From Bryobacterales bacterium (GTDB lineage: Bacteria; Acidobacteriota; Terriglobia; Bryobacterales; Bryobacteraceae), in assembly GCA_016789905.1 (NCBI GenBank), contig JAEUQC010000063.1, positions 62,001 to 126,000 of the forward strand: a stretch of 64,000 bases of DNA. Reading direction: 5' to 3'. Below are positions 1 to 7,755 of this stretch, in pieces. The position numbers and the translations under genes are program-made. Numbering within the stretch: position 1 is the first letter of the stretch; each line of letters starts with the position of its first letter. Below the pieces are notes generated by a model. That model had not been told where the DNA came from. It saw nothing but the letters and a program-made list of their open reading frames with translations, and did not search any database.

Positions 1-845
1 TTCCCGTCATCACGAGAAACTTGCGCCGTCAAATGGCTCCGGCCTTTGAACTTGTAGTGGTTCACCAGCAATAGCCCGCCTGAGGACAGCCGCCGGACAA
101 AAAACCTCGACCCCGGACTCGCGATCACACTCGCCCCCGGCGCCGTCCACGTCCGTCCCTTATCGGAAGAATAGCTCTCCCACAGAAATCCGCTCCCCGT
201 CCGGATCAACATCCATAGCCGCTTGTCTCTCAACTCGACAATCATGTTCTCAAGTGCCCAATGCGGCGCTTGTAGCGATCCATGCAGCTTCCACGTCCGT
301 CCCTTGTCCGTCGAAATCCCCACCCCCTGCAACTGCTTCGGCCCCGCAAACCACTCGAAGGTCCTCTCCGCCGCATGCGTCACCGGCATCACCCATTCGC
401 CCGTCGACAGCACCGTCGGCTTGTTCATACGGAACGCCAGCGGCGCCTCGTCGAACCCCACTCGGAACTCTTCTCCAAACACCGGCGCCGCCGCGTCCGG
501 CTTTTCGCAAATTCGCGCATAGACGCCATGCAGCCCTGTGTCACGGTTCCCGCGATTGAAGATGTACCAAAGCCGCCCACCCGGGTCGCGCCACAGCGTT
601 GGGTCGAATGCCCGCGAACCATCGCGCGGCCCTGCCATCACCACCGGCGCGCCAAACGTCATGCCATCACCGTACGCCAGCAACACCGCATTTTCCGGCG
701 CCGGTTCCTTCGACCCGCCCGAAAACCACGACACAAAAACTCGTCCCTTCGGCGTTCGTTCAACCCCCGGAATCCCCTGCCACGTCCGCGTCAGGTCCTC
801 CCCGAACAGGCACACCGCAAAAGTCGCCAACAAAACCAGTCGCAT
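1..845 (-). CDS. sialidase-like (BNR-repeat) exported protein, 3' end outside window
   Basis: Translating the minus strand from the ATG at 845 gives at least 281 residues with no stop before the window edge, so the C-terminus is missing. The N-terminus (MRLVLLATFAVCLFG) is a short signal peptide. Two Asp-box/BNR-type motifs are visible, STDKGRTWK and SSDKGRTWT, spaced as in six-bladed sialidase beta-propellers. Family knowledge: exo-alpha-sialidase/neuraminidase-like hydrolases of periplasmic or surface glycans. Cleavage specificity cannot be judged; the catalytic Tyr/Glu pair usually lies in the part that is missing. It is divergent from the VOC gene, with 20 bp between starts. No strong Shine-Dalgarno precedes the ATG. 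Confidence 0.8.
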   Translation of the reverse strand, partial: MRLVLLATFAVCLFGEDLTRTWQGIPGVERTPKGRVFVSWFSGGSKEPAPENAVLLAYGDGMTFGAPVVMAGPRDGSRAFDPTLWRDPGGRLWYIFNRGNRDTGLHGVYARICEKPDAAAPVFGEEFRVGFDEAPLAFRMNKPTVLSTGEWVMPVTHAAERTFEWFAGPKQLQGVGISTDKGRTWKLHGSLQAPHWALENMIVELRDKRLWMLIRTGSGFLWESYSSDKGRTWTAPGASVIASPGSRFFVRRLSSGGLLLVNHYKFKGRSHLTAQVSRDDG

Positions 846-865
846 AGCGAACTAAGATTATCATC

Positions 866-1249
866 ATGAACTTCAGCGGCATCTGCCCCCTGTTGCAGGT
901 CTTCGACATGCCTACCGCACTCGGCTTCTACGTAGGCATCCTCGAGTTCAAAGTCTTCGAGCAAACCCCTGACTGGGCGTGGCTCAAACGCGGCGAAACG
1001 GAACTGATGCTTAACACAGCGTACGAATCGCACGAACGTCCCCCCGCGCCAGACCCCGCCCGCCACGCCGCCCACGCCGACACCATTCTCTTCTTCGGTT
1101 GCCCCGACCCTGACTCCCTGTACACTCAACTCACCGCCAAGGGACTCCAACTCGATCCCCCAACGACCGCTCCCTATGGCATGCGCCAATTAAGTGTCTC
1201 CGATCCCGACGGCTATGCCCTCTGTTTCCAATGGCCTGTGTCCAACTAA
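866..1249 (+). CDS. VOC family (glyoxalase/bleomycin-resistance fold) protein
   Basis: 127 residues, the usual size for one vicinal-oxygen-chelate protein made of two beta-alpha-beta-beta-beta modules. The opening PLLQVFDMPTALGFYVGILEF and the closing SVSDPDGYALCFQWP match the two halves of the VOC fold. Family members are metal-dependent lyases, isomerases, dioxygenases or drug-binding proteins; nothing here identifies the substrate. No signal peptide is present, so it is probably cytoplasmic. It stands divergent from the sialidase-like gene and is followed by a 107-bp gap. Confidence 0.8.
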   Translation: MNFSGICPLLQVFDMPTALGFYVGILEFKVFEQTPDWAWLKRGETELMLNTAYESHERPPAPDPARHAAHADTILFFGCPDPDSLYTQLTAKGLQLDPPTTAPYGMRQLSVSDPDGYALCFQWPVSN

Positions 1250-1272
1250 CCCACCCGCTCCGCCACGGCCAC

Positions 1273-1291
1273 TGTAAGTAGGCCACTTACA
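1273..1291. other. small perfect inverted repeat after the VOC gene
   Basis: TGTAAGT / ACTTACA arms of 7 bp around a 5-nt loop, 24 bp after the VOC stop. It has no T-run, so it is a weak terminator candidate at best; it could also be a protein-binding site ahead of the next gene. Confidence 0.35.
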
Positions 1292-1356
1292 AACGGCCCA
1301 TAACGTGCTCCGGTCCAGGTACCCGCCGTCCGCTCCCATCCCCTGGACAAGTCCCC

Positions 1357-2568
1357 ATGCCTCTCCGCCTCCTCCTAGGAGCCGCGCTGTACCTCCTCGC
1401 GTTTACTTACTCGTGCCTGACTAACTATTTTGACACCGACGACATGATGAATCTCTACGGCGCCTGGCATCGCTTCCCGGACCAGGTCCGTCCCGCGGGC
1501 GCGCTCTTCTATCGCATCGTCTTCGAAGCCGCCGGCTTCCACCCGATTGCCTTTCGCCTCACAGCATTCAGCTTCATCCTGTTTAACCTTGCCCTCCAAT
1601 TGCGCCTGCTCCAGCATCTCGGCCGCCATCCCGCCACCCTCGCCGCCGGCCTCCTGTTCGGGTGCTTCCAGGGCAGCATGTGGATGATTTACGCGAGCAG
1701 CGGCATGATCTACGATGTCCTCTGCGCCACGTTCCTCTACTCTGCCCTCCTGGTCGCCATTGAAAGACCGAACTGGTGGCCGGTCATCGCACTCCTTCAT
1801 GTAGGCGCCTTGAGTTCGAAGGAACTCGGCGTCTCCCTCCCAGGCCTGCTTCTGTTAATCCGTCCCCTCCGCCGCCATTCGCTTCTGGCAACCTCCGTCC
1901 TCTCGGCTGTTTTCGTCGCCCAGCGCTTCCTTATCCCAGGCCCCCTCACCGGTCACGAAGCCTACACCCCGGTTTTCACTGTCGCCCGCCTCCTTGAAAA
2001 CGTCGTCGCCTATACCCGGATCCTAACATCCCACGCCATCCCGTTCACCGCACTGACGGCGGTCGCCTTCTGGGCCGCCCTCTTCTTCCTCGCCCGCAAC
2101 AACAGAACCATCCTCACCGGTCTCTGCTTCTTCTGGATTGCGCTCAGTCCCATGTTGACCGCTACCCCGCGCCATGCCGGGTACGTCTTCTACGTACCGA
2201 TGTTCGGCCTCGCCCTTGCCGTCGGCGCCGCCTTCCGTTCTTTCTATTGCCGCACCAATCGCCGAATTGCCATATCGCTGTTCCTGCTCCTTACCATCGC
2301 GATCCATATCTATCAGCGTCGCGTGACCGTCAATCGAGGCGAGACCCCGGCCGGTCACCATGCCATCCGGCAACTCGCCCAACTCCATCTGCCGCTTCAA
2401 CCCGGCAACCGCGTGCTGCTTATAAATAGTCCCGGTCGCGCCTACCCGTGGCTCGGTACCTTTACCCTGACCCTCACCCACAAAGTCCGCGATCTCACCG
2501 TCGACGAGCCCCGCTCGCCCATCCCCTCTAATGGCTACGATTTCGCTATAGTGTTTCCACCGGAATGA
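1357..2568 (+). CDS. polytopic membrane protein, possibly GT-C glycosyltransferase-like
   Basis: 403 residues with roughly nine to ten hydrophobic segments separated by short Arg-rich loops. After the first membrane segment comes NYFDTDDMMNLYGAWH, an acidic stretch in the first extracytoplasmic loop, which is where GT-C (PMT/ArnT-like) enzymes carry their catalytic acidic motif. The last ~70 residues are soluble. The GT-C idea is inference from topology plus the acidic loop; a plain unknown membrane protein is the alternative. The 3' end overlaps the cytochrome c gene by 4 bp (ATGA), so the two are translationally coupled. Confidence 0.65.
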   Translation: MPLRLLLGAALYLLAFTYSCLTNYFDTDDMMNLYGAWHRFPDQVRPAGALFYRIVFEAAGFHPIAFRLTAFSFILFNLALQLRLLQHLGRHPATLAAGLLFGCFQGSMWMIYASSGMIYDVLCATFLYSALLVAIERPNWWPVIALLHVGALSSKELGVSLPGLLLLIRPLRRHSLLATSVLSAVFVAQRFLIPGPLTGHEAYTPVFTVARLLENVVAYTRILTSHAIPFTALTAVAFWAALFFLARNNRTILTGLCFFWIALSPMLTATPRHAGYVFYVPMFGLALAVGAAFRSFYCRTNRRIAISLFLLLTIAIHIYQRRVTVNRGETPAGHHAIRQLAQLHLPLQPGNRVLLINSPGRAYPWLGTFTLTLTHKVRDLTVDEPRSPIPSNGYDFAIVFPPE

Positions 2569-3569
2569 CCCGTTTCGCTCTCTTCCTCGCGCTCACCCTT
2601 CCCGCCCAGGACGTCTGGAAGACCTACCCGGTCTATCACCCGGAGAAGGCTCCTCCCGACTACATCGAATGGCTCCGCTCCCAAACTCCGGAGAGAATCG
2701 AGAACCCCGACGGAGAAACCCTTTTCCAATACCCGGCCGTGATCGGTTCCCTTGGCCATCGTCCGCCGTCCGATCCGCCGTATCTCCATGACAAGGCGTG
2801 GTTTGACCGCGTGAATCCGCCTTTGACCCGCGAAGGCGCCATTACCGGCTTCGTTTACGTTCTTCGCGTCAAAGGCAAAGTAGAAATCGGCTCCTACTCC
2901 TGTGCGGGTTGCCATACGCGAGTACTGCCCAACGGAGCGACCATCAAAGGCGGCCCCGGTAACTTCCCCATCGACGCCGCCTTGGCCGAAGATCTGGAGG
3001 CTTCGATCTCCCATCCCGCTCTCCGCGACGCGAACAAGGATTTGCTTCGCCGAATCTTCAAGCTTACCGGGGACTTCGGTCTGGGCAACGTCGCCCAGAG
3101 TCTCGCCGGCCGTACTCTTGGGGTTATGACTCCGCTCGGCGCGGCGCCAGACCAGCCAATCCAGATCCCCGACATCATCGGCAACCCCAAGTGCGCCGAC
3201 TCAAACTACATCGAGGCGAAGCAGAAGGCCTACAATCCGAATTTCACGGCCCCATCCGCGCAACTCATCGCGTATCTATCCACACTAAGAGCCCCGCCGA
3301 GCCCTTTCAAAGCCGATAAATATAGCCGCCAAGGGGCGAAGGTATTAGAACGGGAGGGTTGTCCCCGTTGCCATAACGAAGATCGAACCAAGGCGCCATC
3401 GCTAAAGGGGCTCTGGTATCGAAACGTCTTAGGCGGGAACGGAGCCGGCACGTCGTTGGAGGACTGGTTCAGCCCGGCGCGCCTGAGCTATTTACGGGGG
3501 CACGAGTACGGCCTCCAACTCAGCGCCACGGACCGCGCCGCCCTCATCGCCCACCTCCGCACCCTCTAA
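2565..3569 (+). CDS. di-haem cytochrome c domain protein
   Basis: 334 residues starting with a short signal-like segment (MTRFALFLALTLPAQ). Two CXXCH haem c sites are visible: CAGCH near residue 116 and CPRCH near residue 267, the second inside a typical small cytochrome c domain. The spacing suggests two haem domains joined by a linker. It should act in the periplasm as an electron carrier or as the haem part of an oxidoreductase. The start overlaps the upstream membrane-protein stop (ATGA). Its redox partner is not evident here. Confidence 0.75.
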   Translation: MTRFALFLALTLPAQDVWKTYPVYHPEKAPPDYIEWLRSQTPERIENPDGETLFQYPAVIGSLGHRPPSDPPYLHDKAWFDRVNPPLTREGAITGFVYVLRVKGKVEIGSYSCAGCHTRVLPNGATIKGGPGNFPIDAALAEDLEASISHPALRDANKDLLRRIFKLTGDFGLGNVAQSLAGRTLGVMTPLGAAPDQPIQIPDIIGNPKCADSNYIEAKQKAYNPNFTAPSAQLIAYLSTLRAPPSPFKADKYSRQGAKVLEREGCPRCHNEDRTKAPSLKGLWYRNVLGGNGAGTSLEDWFSPARLSYLRGHEYGLQLSATDRAALIAHLRTL

Positions 3570-3948
3570 CCCCCAAAATCGGTGTCCCCCAATATCGGTG
3601 TCAGACACTAGAATTTTTTACCGTGCGACAGATGTGTGTGGGCATTGCCCACTTGTGGCGGGTGTATCGAAACACAAGCCCCAAGTCAGCATTTATAAGG
3701 GTATGGCAGGCCAGCAGCACGCCCTGCCAGTGCCTCGCATCAGCCTCTTCACCGTCTACCGTGGCATCCCGTCTATTTACATTCGCTTTACGCCGAATTG
3801 CGCCGCAAGTCAGCCGAATTCCCGCCAAAGCCACCTGCGTTGGAACCACGAGCGAACCAATCACGAACACTCGTAACTGATTGAAAAGATTAAACAAGCG
3901 GTGAATTCAACAAAAACCGCCGTTCCCGTCGTCCAGATGCCGAAGCCC
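3570..3948. other. 379-bp intergenic region
   Basis: It lies between convergent genes. Apart from the short repeat at 3578-3608 there is no recognisable gene. Overlapping open frames exist on both strands but have no start signal, no known domain and unbiased codon use. The sequence is noticeably less G+C-rich than the flanking genes, for example around 3860-3910, which may be a remnant of transferred DNA. Confidence 0.5.
3578..3608. repeat. direct repeat plus palindrome (ATCGGTGTC x2, GTGTCaGACAC)
   Basis: ATCGGTGTC occurs at 3578-3586 and again at 3594-3602; the second copy runs into the palindrome GTGTC-A-GACAC at 3598-3608. The pattern resembles extragenic palindromes of the REP type, found just after a stop codon as here. 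Confidence 0.5.
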
Positions 3949-4377
3949 TCAAGCCTCCAACCTTGCCTCGTAAGGCACCACCTCCCCGAACTCCACCAAC
4001 CGCTTCAGTAAACGCAAATACATCGCCCAACAAAAGGAGGTCGTGCAAAAGTGCGGCGTTACTTCCACCCACCCCACATGCCAAAAATGCACCTCCGTCC
4101 CCTCATCCCCCTCCAACAACGTGAACCCAACCCGCGTCCCCACCCAATCCTCTAGCGCTTCCGCGAACTCCCACTCCAGAACCCAATCGTCCCGCGTCAC
4201 CACCACCGCCCGCCAGTCATACTCCGGTCCAAACCCAAACAAATACGTCCCGCCCCAAATCGGCGTCCCCTCCGCCGTCGCCGTCCACCACGAACTCAAT
4301 CCTTCGGGCGTCGACACCGCCTCAAACACCTGTTCCTTCCCCGCGCGTATCAGGAATCGATGCCGGATCTCGGGCAT
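3949..4377 (-). CDS. SRPBCC / AHSA1-like protein
   Basis: 142 residues. The N-terminus IRHRFLIRAGKEQVFEAVST followed by LSSWWT, and the later VTPHFCTTSFCWAMYLRLLK helix, match the START/Bet v 1-like AHSA1 (activator of Hsp90 ATPase homologue) family, which forms a hydrophobic ligand cavity. The ligand and role are unknown. There is no export signal. It starts 6 bp after the SGNH hydrolase stop on the same strand, with AGGAGG just ahead of the ATG, so the two are probably co-transcribed. Confidence 0.8.
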   Translation of the reverse strand: MPEIRHRFLIRAGKEQVFEAVSTPEGLSSWWTATAEGTPIWGGTYLFGFGPEYDWRAVVVTRDDWVLEWEFAEALEDWVGTRVGFTLLEGDEGTEVHFWHVGWVEVTPHFCTTSFCWAMYLRLLKRLVEFGEVVPYEARLEA

Positions 4378-4383
4378 AGCCTC

Positions 4384-5130
4384 CTACTTCCACCCGCCAT
4401 CCAGCATCAAAAACGCATGCGCATACCGCCGCCCAAACTCCCGCAGTCCCGCCGAATCAAAGTGCAGCACATCGCCCTTGTGTCCCAACCCTTGCGACGA
4501 CACAAATGCCACCCGCGTCCCGTTCACAGCCAATCCCGCCAACTGCTCATTAATCATCCGCGCCATTGCATAGTCATTCTTGTCTCGCGTATACAAAAAC
4601 TGCCCTAACTCTCCCACAACAATCGGCACATCGCCCAGCTCCGCCCGCAGTGCCGTCATTACTTTCAACCATCGAGCCTGGTAACTGCGAATTAAATCCA
4701 ATTTAGACGCATCCGCTTCGCCCTGGTGCCACAAAATACCCCGCATTCGCCCGCTCTTCATCGCCACCTTGGCCCGCCGCACGGCGTCTGTGTATAACTT
4801 GCCTCCCACTACCCACTCGTCCAGCGAACTCCCCCCCATCGCCGCTGGAATCAAACCAATCTTCGCCGCTGGCGCCACGTCCGCCAGCGTCCGCGCGAAG
4901 GACCGTCCCAGCCCCGTTCCCAGCCGGTCCGGCCGGTCAAAATGAATCGGCTCCACCGCCGGCGCCCACGTCTCTTCCTTGGTAAACGTAAACACCCGCG
5001 GATGCGGTATTTTGTCCTCCGCCTCAATCACGCCCCGTCCAGCCATGTTCGATTGTCCAATCAGCAGGAACAATTCCATATCCTGGGCACACGCCGCCAG
5101 TCCGCAGGCCAATAATAAGATCCGAATCAT
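4384..5130 (-). CDS. exported SGNH hydrolase, sialate O-acetylesterase-like
   Basis: 248 residues with a signal peptide (MIRILLLACGLAACA). The SGNH signature blocks are present: GQSNMAGRG near residue 27 (nucleophile Ser), WHQGEAD in block III and DVLHFDSAG near the C-terminus (DxxH dyad). This combination is typical of the SASA/DUF303 family, which removes acetyl esters from sialic acids or plant cell-wall glycans. It lies near a sialidase-like gene, so deacetylation of exported glycans is plausible. It is divergent from the carboxylesterase across only 23 bp. Confidence 0.82.
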   Translation of the reverse strand: MIRILLLACGLAACAQDMELFLLIGQSNMAGRGVIEAEDKIPHPRVFTFTKEETWAPAVEPIHFDRPDRLGTGLGRSFARTLADVAPAAKIGLIPAAMGGSSLDEWVVGGKLYTDAVRRAKVAMKSGRMRGILWHQGEADASKLDLIRSYQARWLKVMTALRAELGDVPIVVGELGQFLYTRDKNDYAMARMINEQLAGLAVNGTRVAFVSSQGLGHKGDVLHFDSAGLREFGRRYAHAFLMLDGGWK

Positions 5131-5153
5131 GATCTATATATACTAACCACATC
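5131..5153. promoter_or_regulatory. 23-bp shared divergent promoter region
   Basis: The whole gap between two divergent ATGs is 23 bp and contains CTATATATACTA. TATACT at 5139-5144 lies 9 nt before the rightward ATG, and TATATA reads leftward. Either both messages are nearly leaderless or the -35 boxes lie inside the opposing genes. Confidence 0.5.
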
Positions 5154-6584
5154 ATGCTGCGCCGCAACTTCCTTCTTTCGCTCGCCGCCCGCCCCGATAC
5201 TGCCGAAACCACCGCTGGCCGCGTCCAGGGCCGCGCTGCCAACGGCATCACCGTCTTTCGCGGCATCACCTACGCCAAACAAACACGCTTCGTCCCGCCG
5301 CAACCCGCCGAAAAATGGACCGGGATAAAGGACTGCTCCGCCACCGGCCCCCGTTGCGTTCAAGGGCCCGGCAACATTTTTCTCAGTCCAACAATCGGCG
5401 AGTACTTCCGGGGCTCCAAGGACCGCGTCGAACTCGCTGCCCAGCCCGACAGTGAGGACTGTCTCGTCCTCAACGTCCTCACTCCCTCCACCCGCGGACG
5501 CCGTCCCGTCATGGTGTACATCCACGGCGGCGGCTTCTCCGCCGGCTCGTCCCACCTCACGGTATTTGCTGACAGATTCCCCCGCGAACAGGACGTCGTC
5601 CTCGTCGGCGTCAACCACCGTATCAATGTCTTCGGCTATCTTCACGTCAACCCTGAAACAAGTAACATCGGCCAGCTCGACTTAGTCGCTGCTCTCGAAT
5701 GGGTTCGGGACAACATAGCCAACTTCGGAGGCGACCCGGGCAATGTAACTATATTCGGCGAATCCGGCGGCGCCGCCAAGATATCCACCCTTCTGTTCAT
5801 GCCCTCGGCCCGCGGGCTCTTCCGCCGTGCCATCCTCGAAAGCGGGTCTATCTTAAAGGTCCAGACACAGGAAGAAGCCGCCGCCGGCACCCGCAAGTTA
5901 CTCGCCAGCGCGTCGCTCACGATGCCCGCGCCCGATCTCCTCAAAGCCGTCATTGCCAGCGGCCTCCGGTTTGAACCGGCCGTCGATGGCCGCTCTCTCC
6001 CCTCCCAACTCTGGCAATCGAAACCTCCCATCGACGTTCCGCTCATCATTGGCTGCTGCAAGGACGAAACGTCGCTATTCACACTCAAAGACGAAGCGCT
6101 CTACTCGCTCGATGACCCAGGACTCCGCTCCCGGATGTCAGCCAACCTCATCGCCGCCTACCGCGCCGCTCACCCCAAGGACACGCCATCCGATATCTGG
6201 TTCCGCTACGCCACAGATCGCGAGCGGCGCGCTGACGGCAACCGCCAGGCTGAGCGTTATCTGGCGCATGGACATTCGCCCGTCTACATGTACCATTTCG
6301 TCTGGAATACGCCTCTCGTTAAAGGCAAGATCCGCGCCTTCCACACCGCCGAACTCCCCCTTGCCATGCGCCTCGTTCGCTTCCCTGAATCAGACCTTGT
6401 CTCCCAGGCTCTTGCGACCGCCTGGGCGGGCTTTGCCCGCAATAGTGATCCCAAATGGCCTGCCTTCACTCTCGACAAACGTGCCACCAAAATCTTCGAC
6501 TCTCCCAACAGCACAGTCGTCAACGATCCCGATCGCGAAGCCCGCCTCTTGATCGCCGCTGAAAATGAAAAAGGGGCACGATAA
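5154..6584 (+). CDS. type B carboxylesterase
   Basis: 476 residues of the carboxylesterase/cholinesterase-like alpha/beta-hydrolase family. Visible signatures are EDCLVLNVLTP, the oxyanion loop YIHGGGF, the nucleophile elbow GESGGAA (near residue 202) and FHTAELP with the catalytic His. The N-terminus (MLRRNFLLSLAA) resembles a short Tat-type leader, although a clear cleavage region is lacking. The substrate is an ester of unknown type. An inactivated paralogue lies at 40097-41517. It converges with the mannonate dehydratase gene 29 bp away. Confidence 0.85.
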   Translation: MLRRNFLLSLAARPDTAETTAGRVQGRAANGITVFRGITYAKQTRFVPPQPAEKWTGIKDCSATGPRCVQGPGNIFLSPTIGEYFRGSKDRVELAAQPDSEDCLVLNVLTPSTRGRRPVMVYIHGGGFSAGSSHLTVFADRFPREQDVVLVGVNHRINVFGYLHVNPETSNIGQLDLVAALEWVRDNIANFGGDPGNVTIFGESGGAAKISTLLFMPSARGLFRRAILESGSILKVQTQEEAAAGTRKLLASASLTMPAPDLLKAVIASGLRFEPAVDGRSLPSQLWQSKPPIDVPLIIGCCKDETSLFTLKDEALYSLDDPGLRSRMSANLIAAYRAAHPKDTPSDIWFRYATDRERRADGNRQAERYLAHGHSPVYMYHFVWNTPLVKGKIRAFHTAELPLAMRLVRFPESDLVSQALATAWAGFARNSDPKWPAFTLDKRATKIFDSPNSTVVNDPDREARLLIAAENEKGAR

Positions 6585-6613
6585 TCCGCACCCCCCAAAG
6601 CCCTGCTGCAGAT

Positions 6614-7753
6614 CTACGCGCTCTTCTGCGCCGCCTGCAACATTGAGTTCATGCATCCCAGCAGATAAGCCAGGCCTACGCTAGGCCGGTACGCTCCGCC
6701 CGCCGCGCCGCGGCTGGTGTCCGGCGCCCCCGGAACTGCTCCCAGCGCCGGGATGTGATCGGGGATGACAATCCCATCGAACTTAACCTCTACTAGTGCT
6801 CGCATCACCTTATTCATGTCGTAGTAACCGTCATCCAGCAACGACTCGGTGAAGTGTGGCAGCGGCGCCGTCACATTCCGGAAATGAATCTTGAAAAGCT
6901 TCTTTTTCCCGGCAAAGTACTTGATCGCGTCCACAGGATCGGCGCCCGTCACCGCCTGCCCGCCCTCCAGCCACGATCCAACGCAGAAACAAACACCAAT
7001 ATTCGGACTGTTGGCGATCTCGATGGCCTTCTTGTATCCCTCAAAGTTACTGAAGATACATCGCGGCACGCCGGCCAGCATCCTCTTTGGCGGGTCGTCC
7101 GGATGAATGCCAATACGCACACCCGCCTCCTCCGCTACGGGCACAACCTTTTTGATGAAGTACGTGTAGTTCTCCCAAATCTCGGCTTCCGTGTATACGC
7201 GCCCATGGGACAGCGGCTCTGTATACGTCTTGCCGCCCCAAAATCCCTTCCAGTCCGGGCTATTTGAGTTTCCATCCCGCGCCGAATAGCCGCGCGGGCT
7301 CGTCACCCTTCCGCTCGACCAAATCCCATTTCCCATGTGCGCATAGGTCGAATATGGAATCCCGGCCTTGCCCAGATACCGAATGTAATTCAAGTACTCC
7401 TCAATCTTCTGGTCTCTTCCAGGCAGATTGAGAGTAACTTCAGGCATGTTATGCAAGCTGCCGCTCGGTCCCACGCCGCTGCCGATGTTGTAGACCTTGA
7501 ACCCTTCGGCCTCCCACGTCTCCCGTTGCTTGATGAATCCCTCCGCGTTTGCCGTTGCCTGCTGCGGCGCCAGGCTCAGCCACTTCACGCCAAGCTGCTT
7601 CAGGTAGTTCATGTACTCCGCGCTTGGCTGATTAGCGCTCACACCGATCTTGATTCCGGGCGGGATCGGTATCATTTTCCCGGCGGCTGTTCCGGCTGCC
7701 GCCAGTGCCGCGGCTCCGCTGATTGCTAGTTGTCCCAATTCTCTTCGTTCCAT
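6614..7753 (-). CDS. uxuA: mannonate dehydratase (UxuA family)
   Basis: 379 residues forming a TIM-barrel. Diagnostic stretches are GIHPDDPP, FSNFEGYKKAIEIANSP, GVCFCVGSW, KIHFRNV and DDGYYDM, ending with FDGIVIPDHIP; these carry the His/Cys metal ligands of UxuA. The reaction is D-mannonate to 2-keto-3-deoxygluconate plus water in glucuronate catabolism. Unusually, the N-terminus MERRELGQLAISGAAALAAAG looks like a twin-arginine leader, although UxuA is normally cytoplasmic. It begins 2 bp after the TonB receptor stop, with GGAG 8 nt before the ATG, so the receptor may import the precursor sugar. Confidence 0.85.
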   Translation of the reverse strand: MERRELGQLAISGAAALAAAGTAAGKMIPIPPGIKIGVSANQPSAEYMNYLKQLGVKWLSLAPQQATANAEGFIKQRETWEAEGFKVYNIGSGVGPSGSLHNMPEVTLNLPGRDQKIEEYLNYIRYLGKAGIPYSTYAHMGNGIWSSGRVTSPRGYSARDGNSNSPDWKGFWGGKTYTEPLSHGRVYTEAEIWENYTYFIKKVVPVAEEAGVRIGIHPDDPPKRMLAGVPRCIFSNFEGYKKAIEIANSPNIGVCFCVGSWLEGGQAVTGADPVDAIKYFAGKKKLFKIHFRNVTAPLPHFTESLLDDGYYDMNKVMRALVEVKFDGIVIPDHIPALGAVPGAPDTSRGAAGGAYRPSVGLAYLLGCMNSMLQAAQKSA

Positions 7754-7755
7754 AA

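Noticed and set aside
3598..3897. Small frames on both strands in the 3.6-3.9 kb gap
   Set aside because: Both strands are open at once, with no ribosome sites and no known domain.
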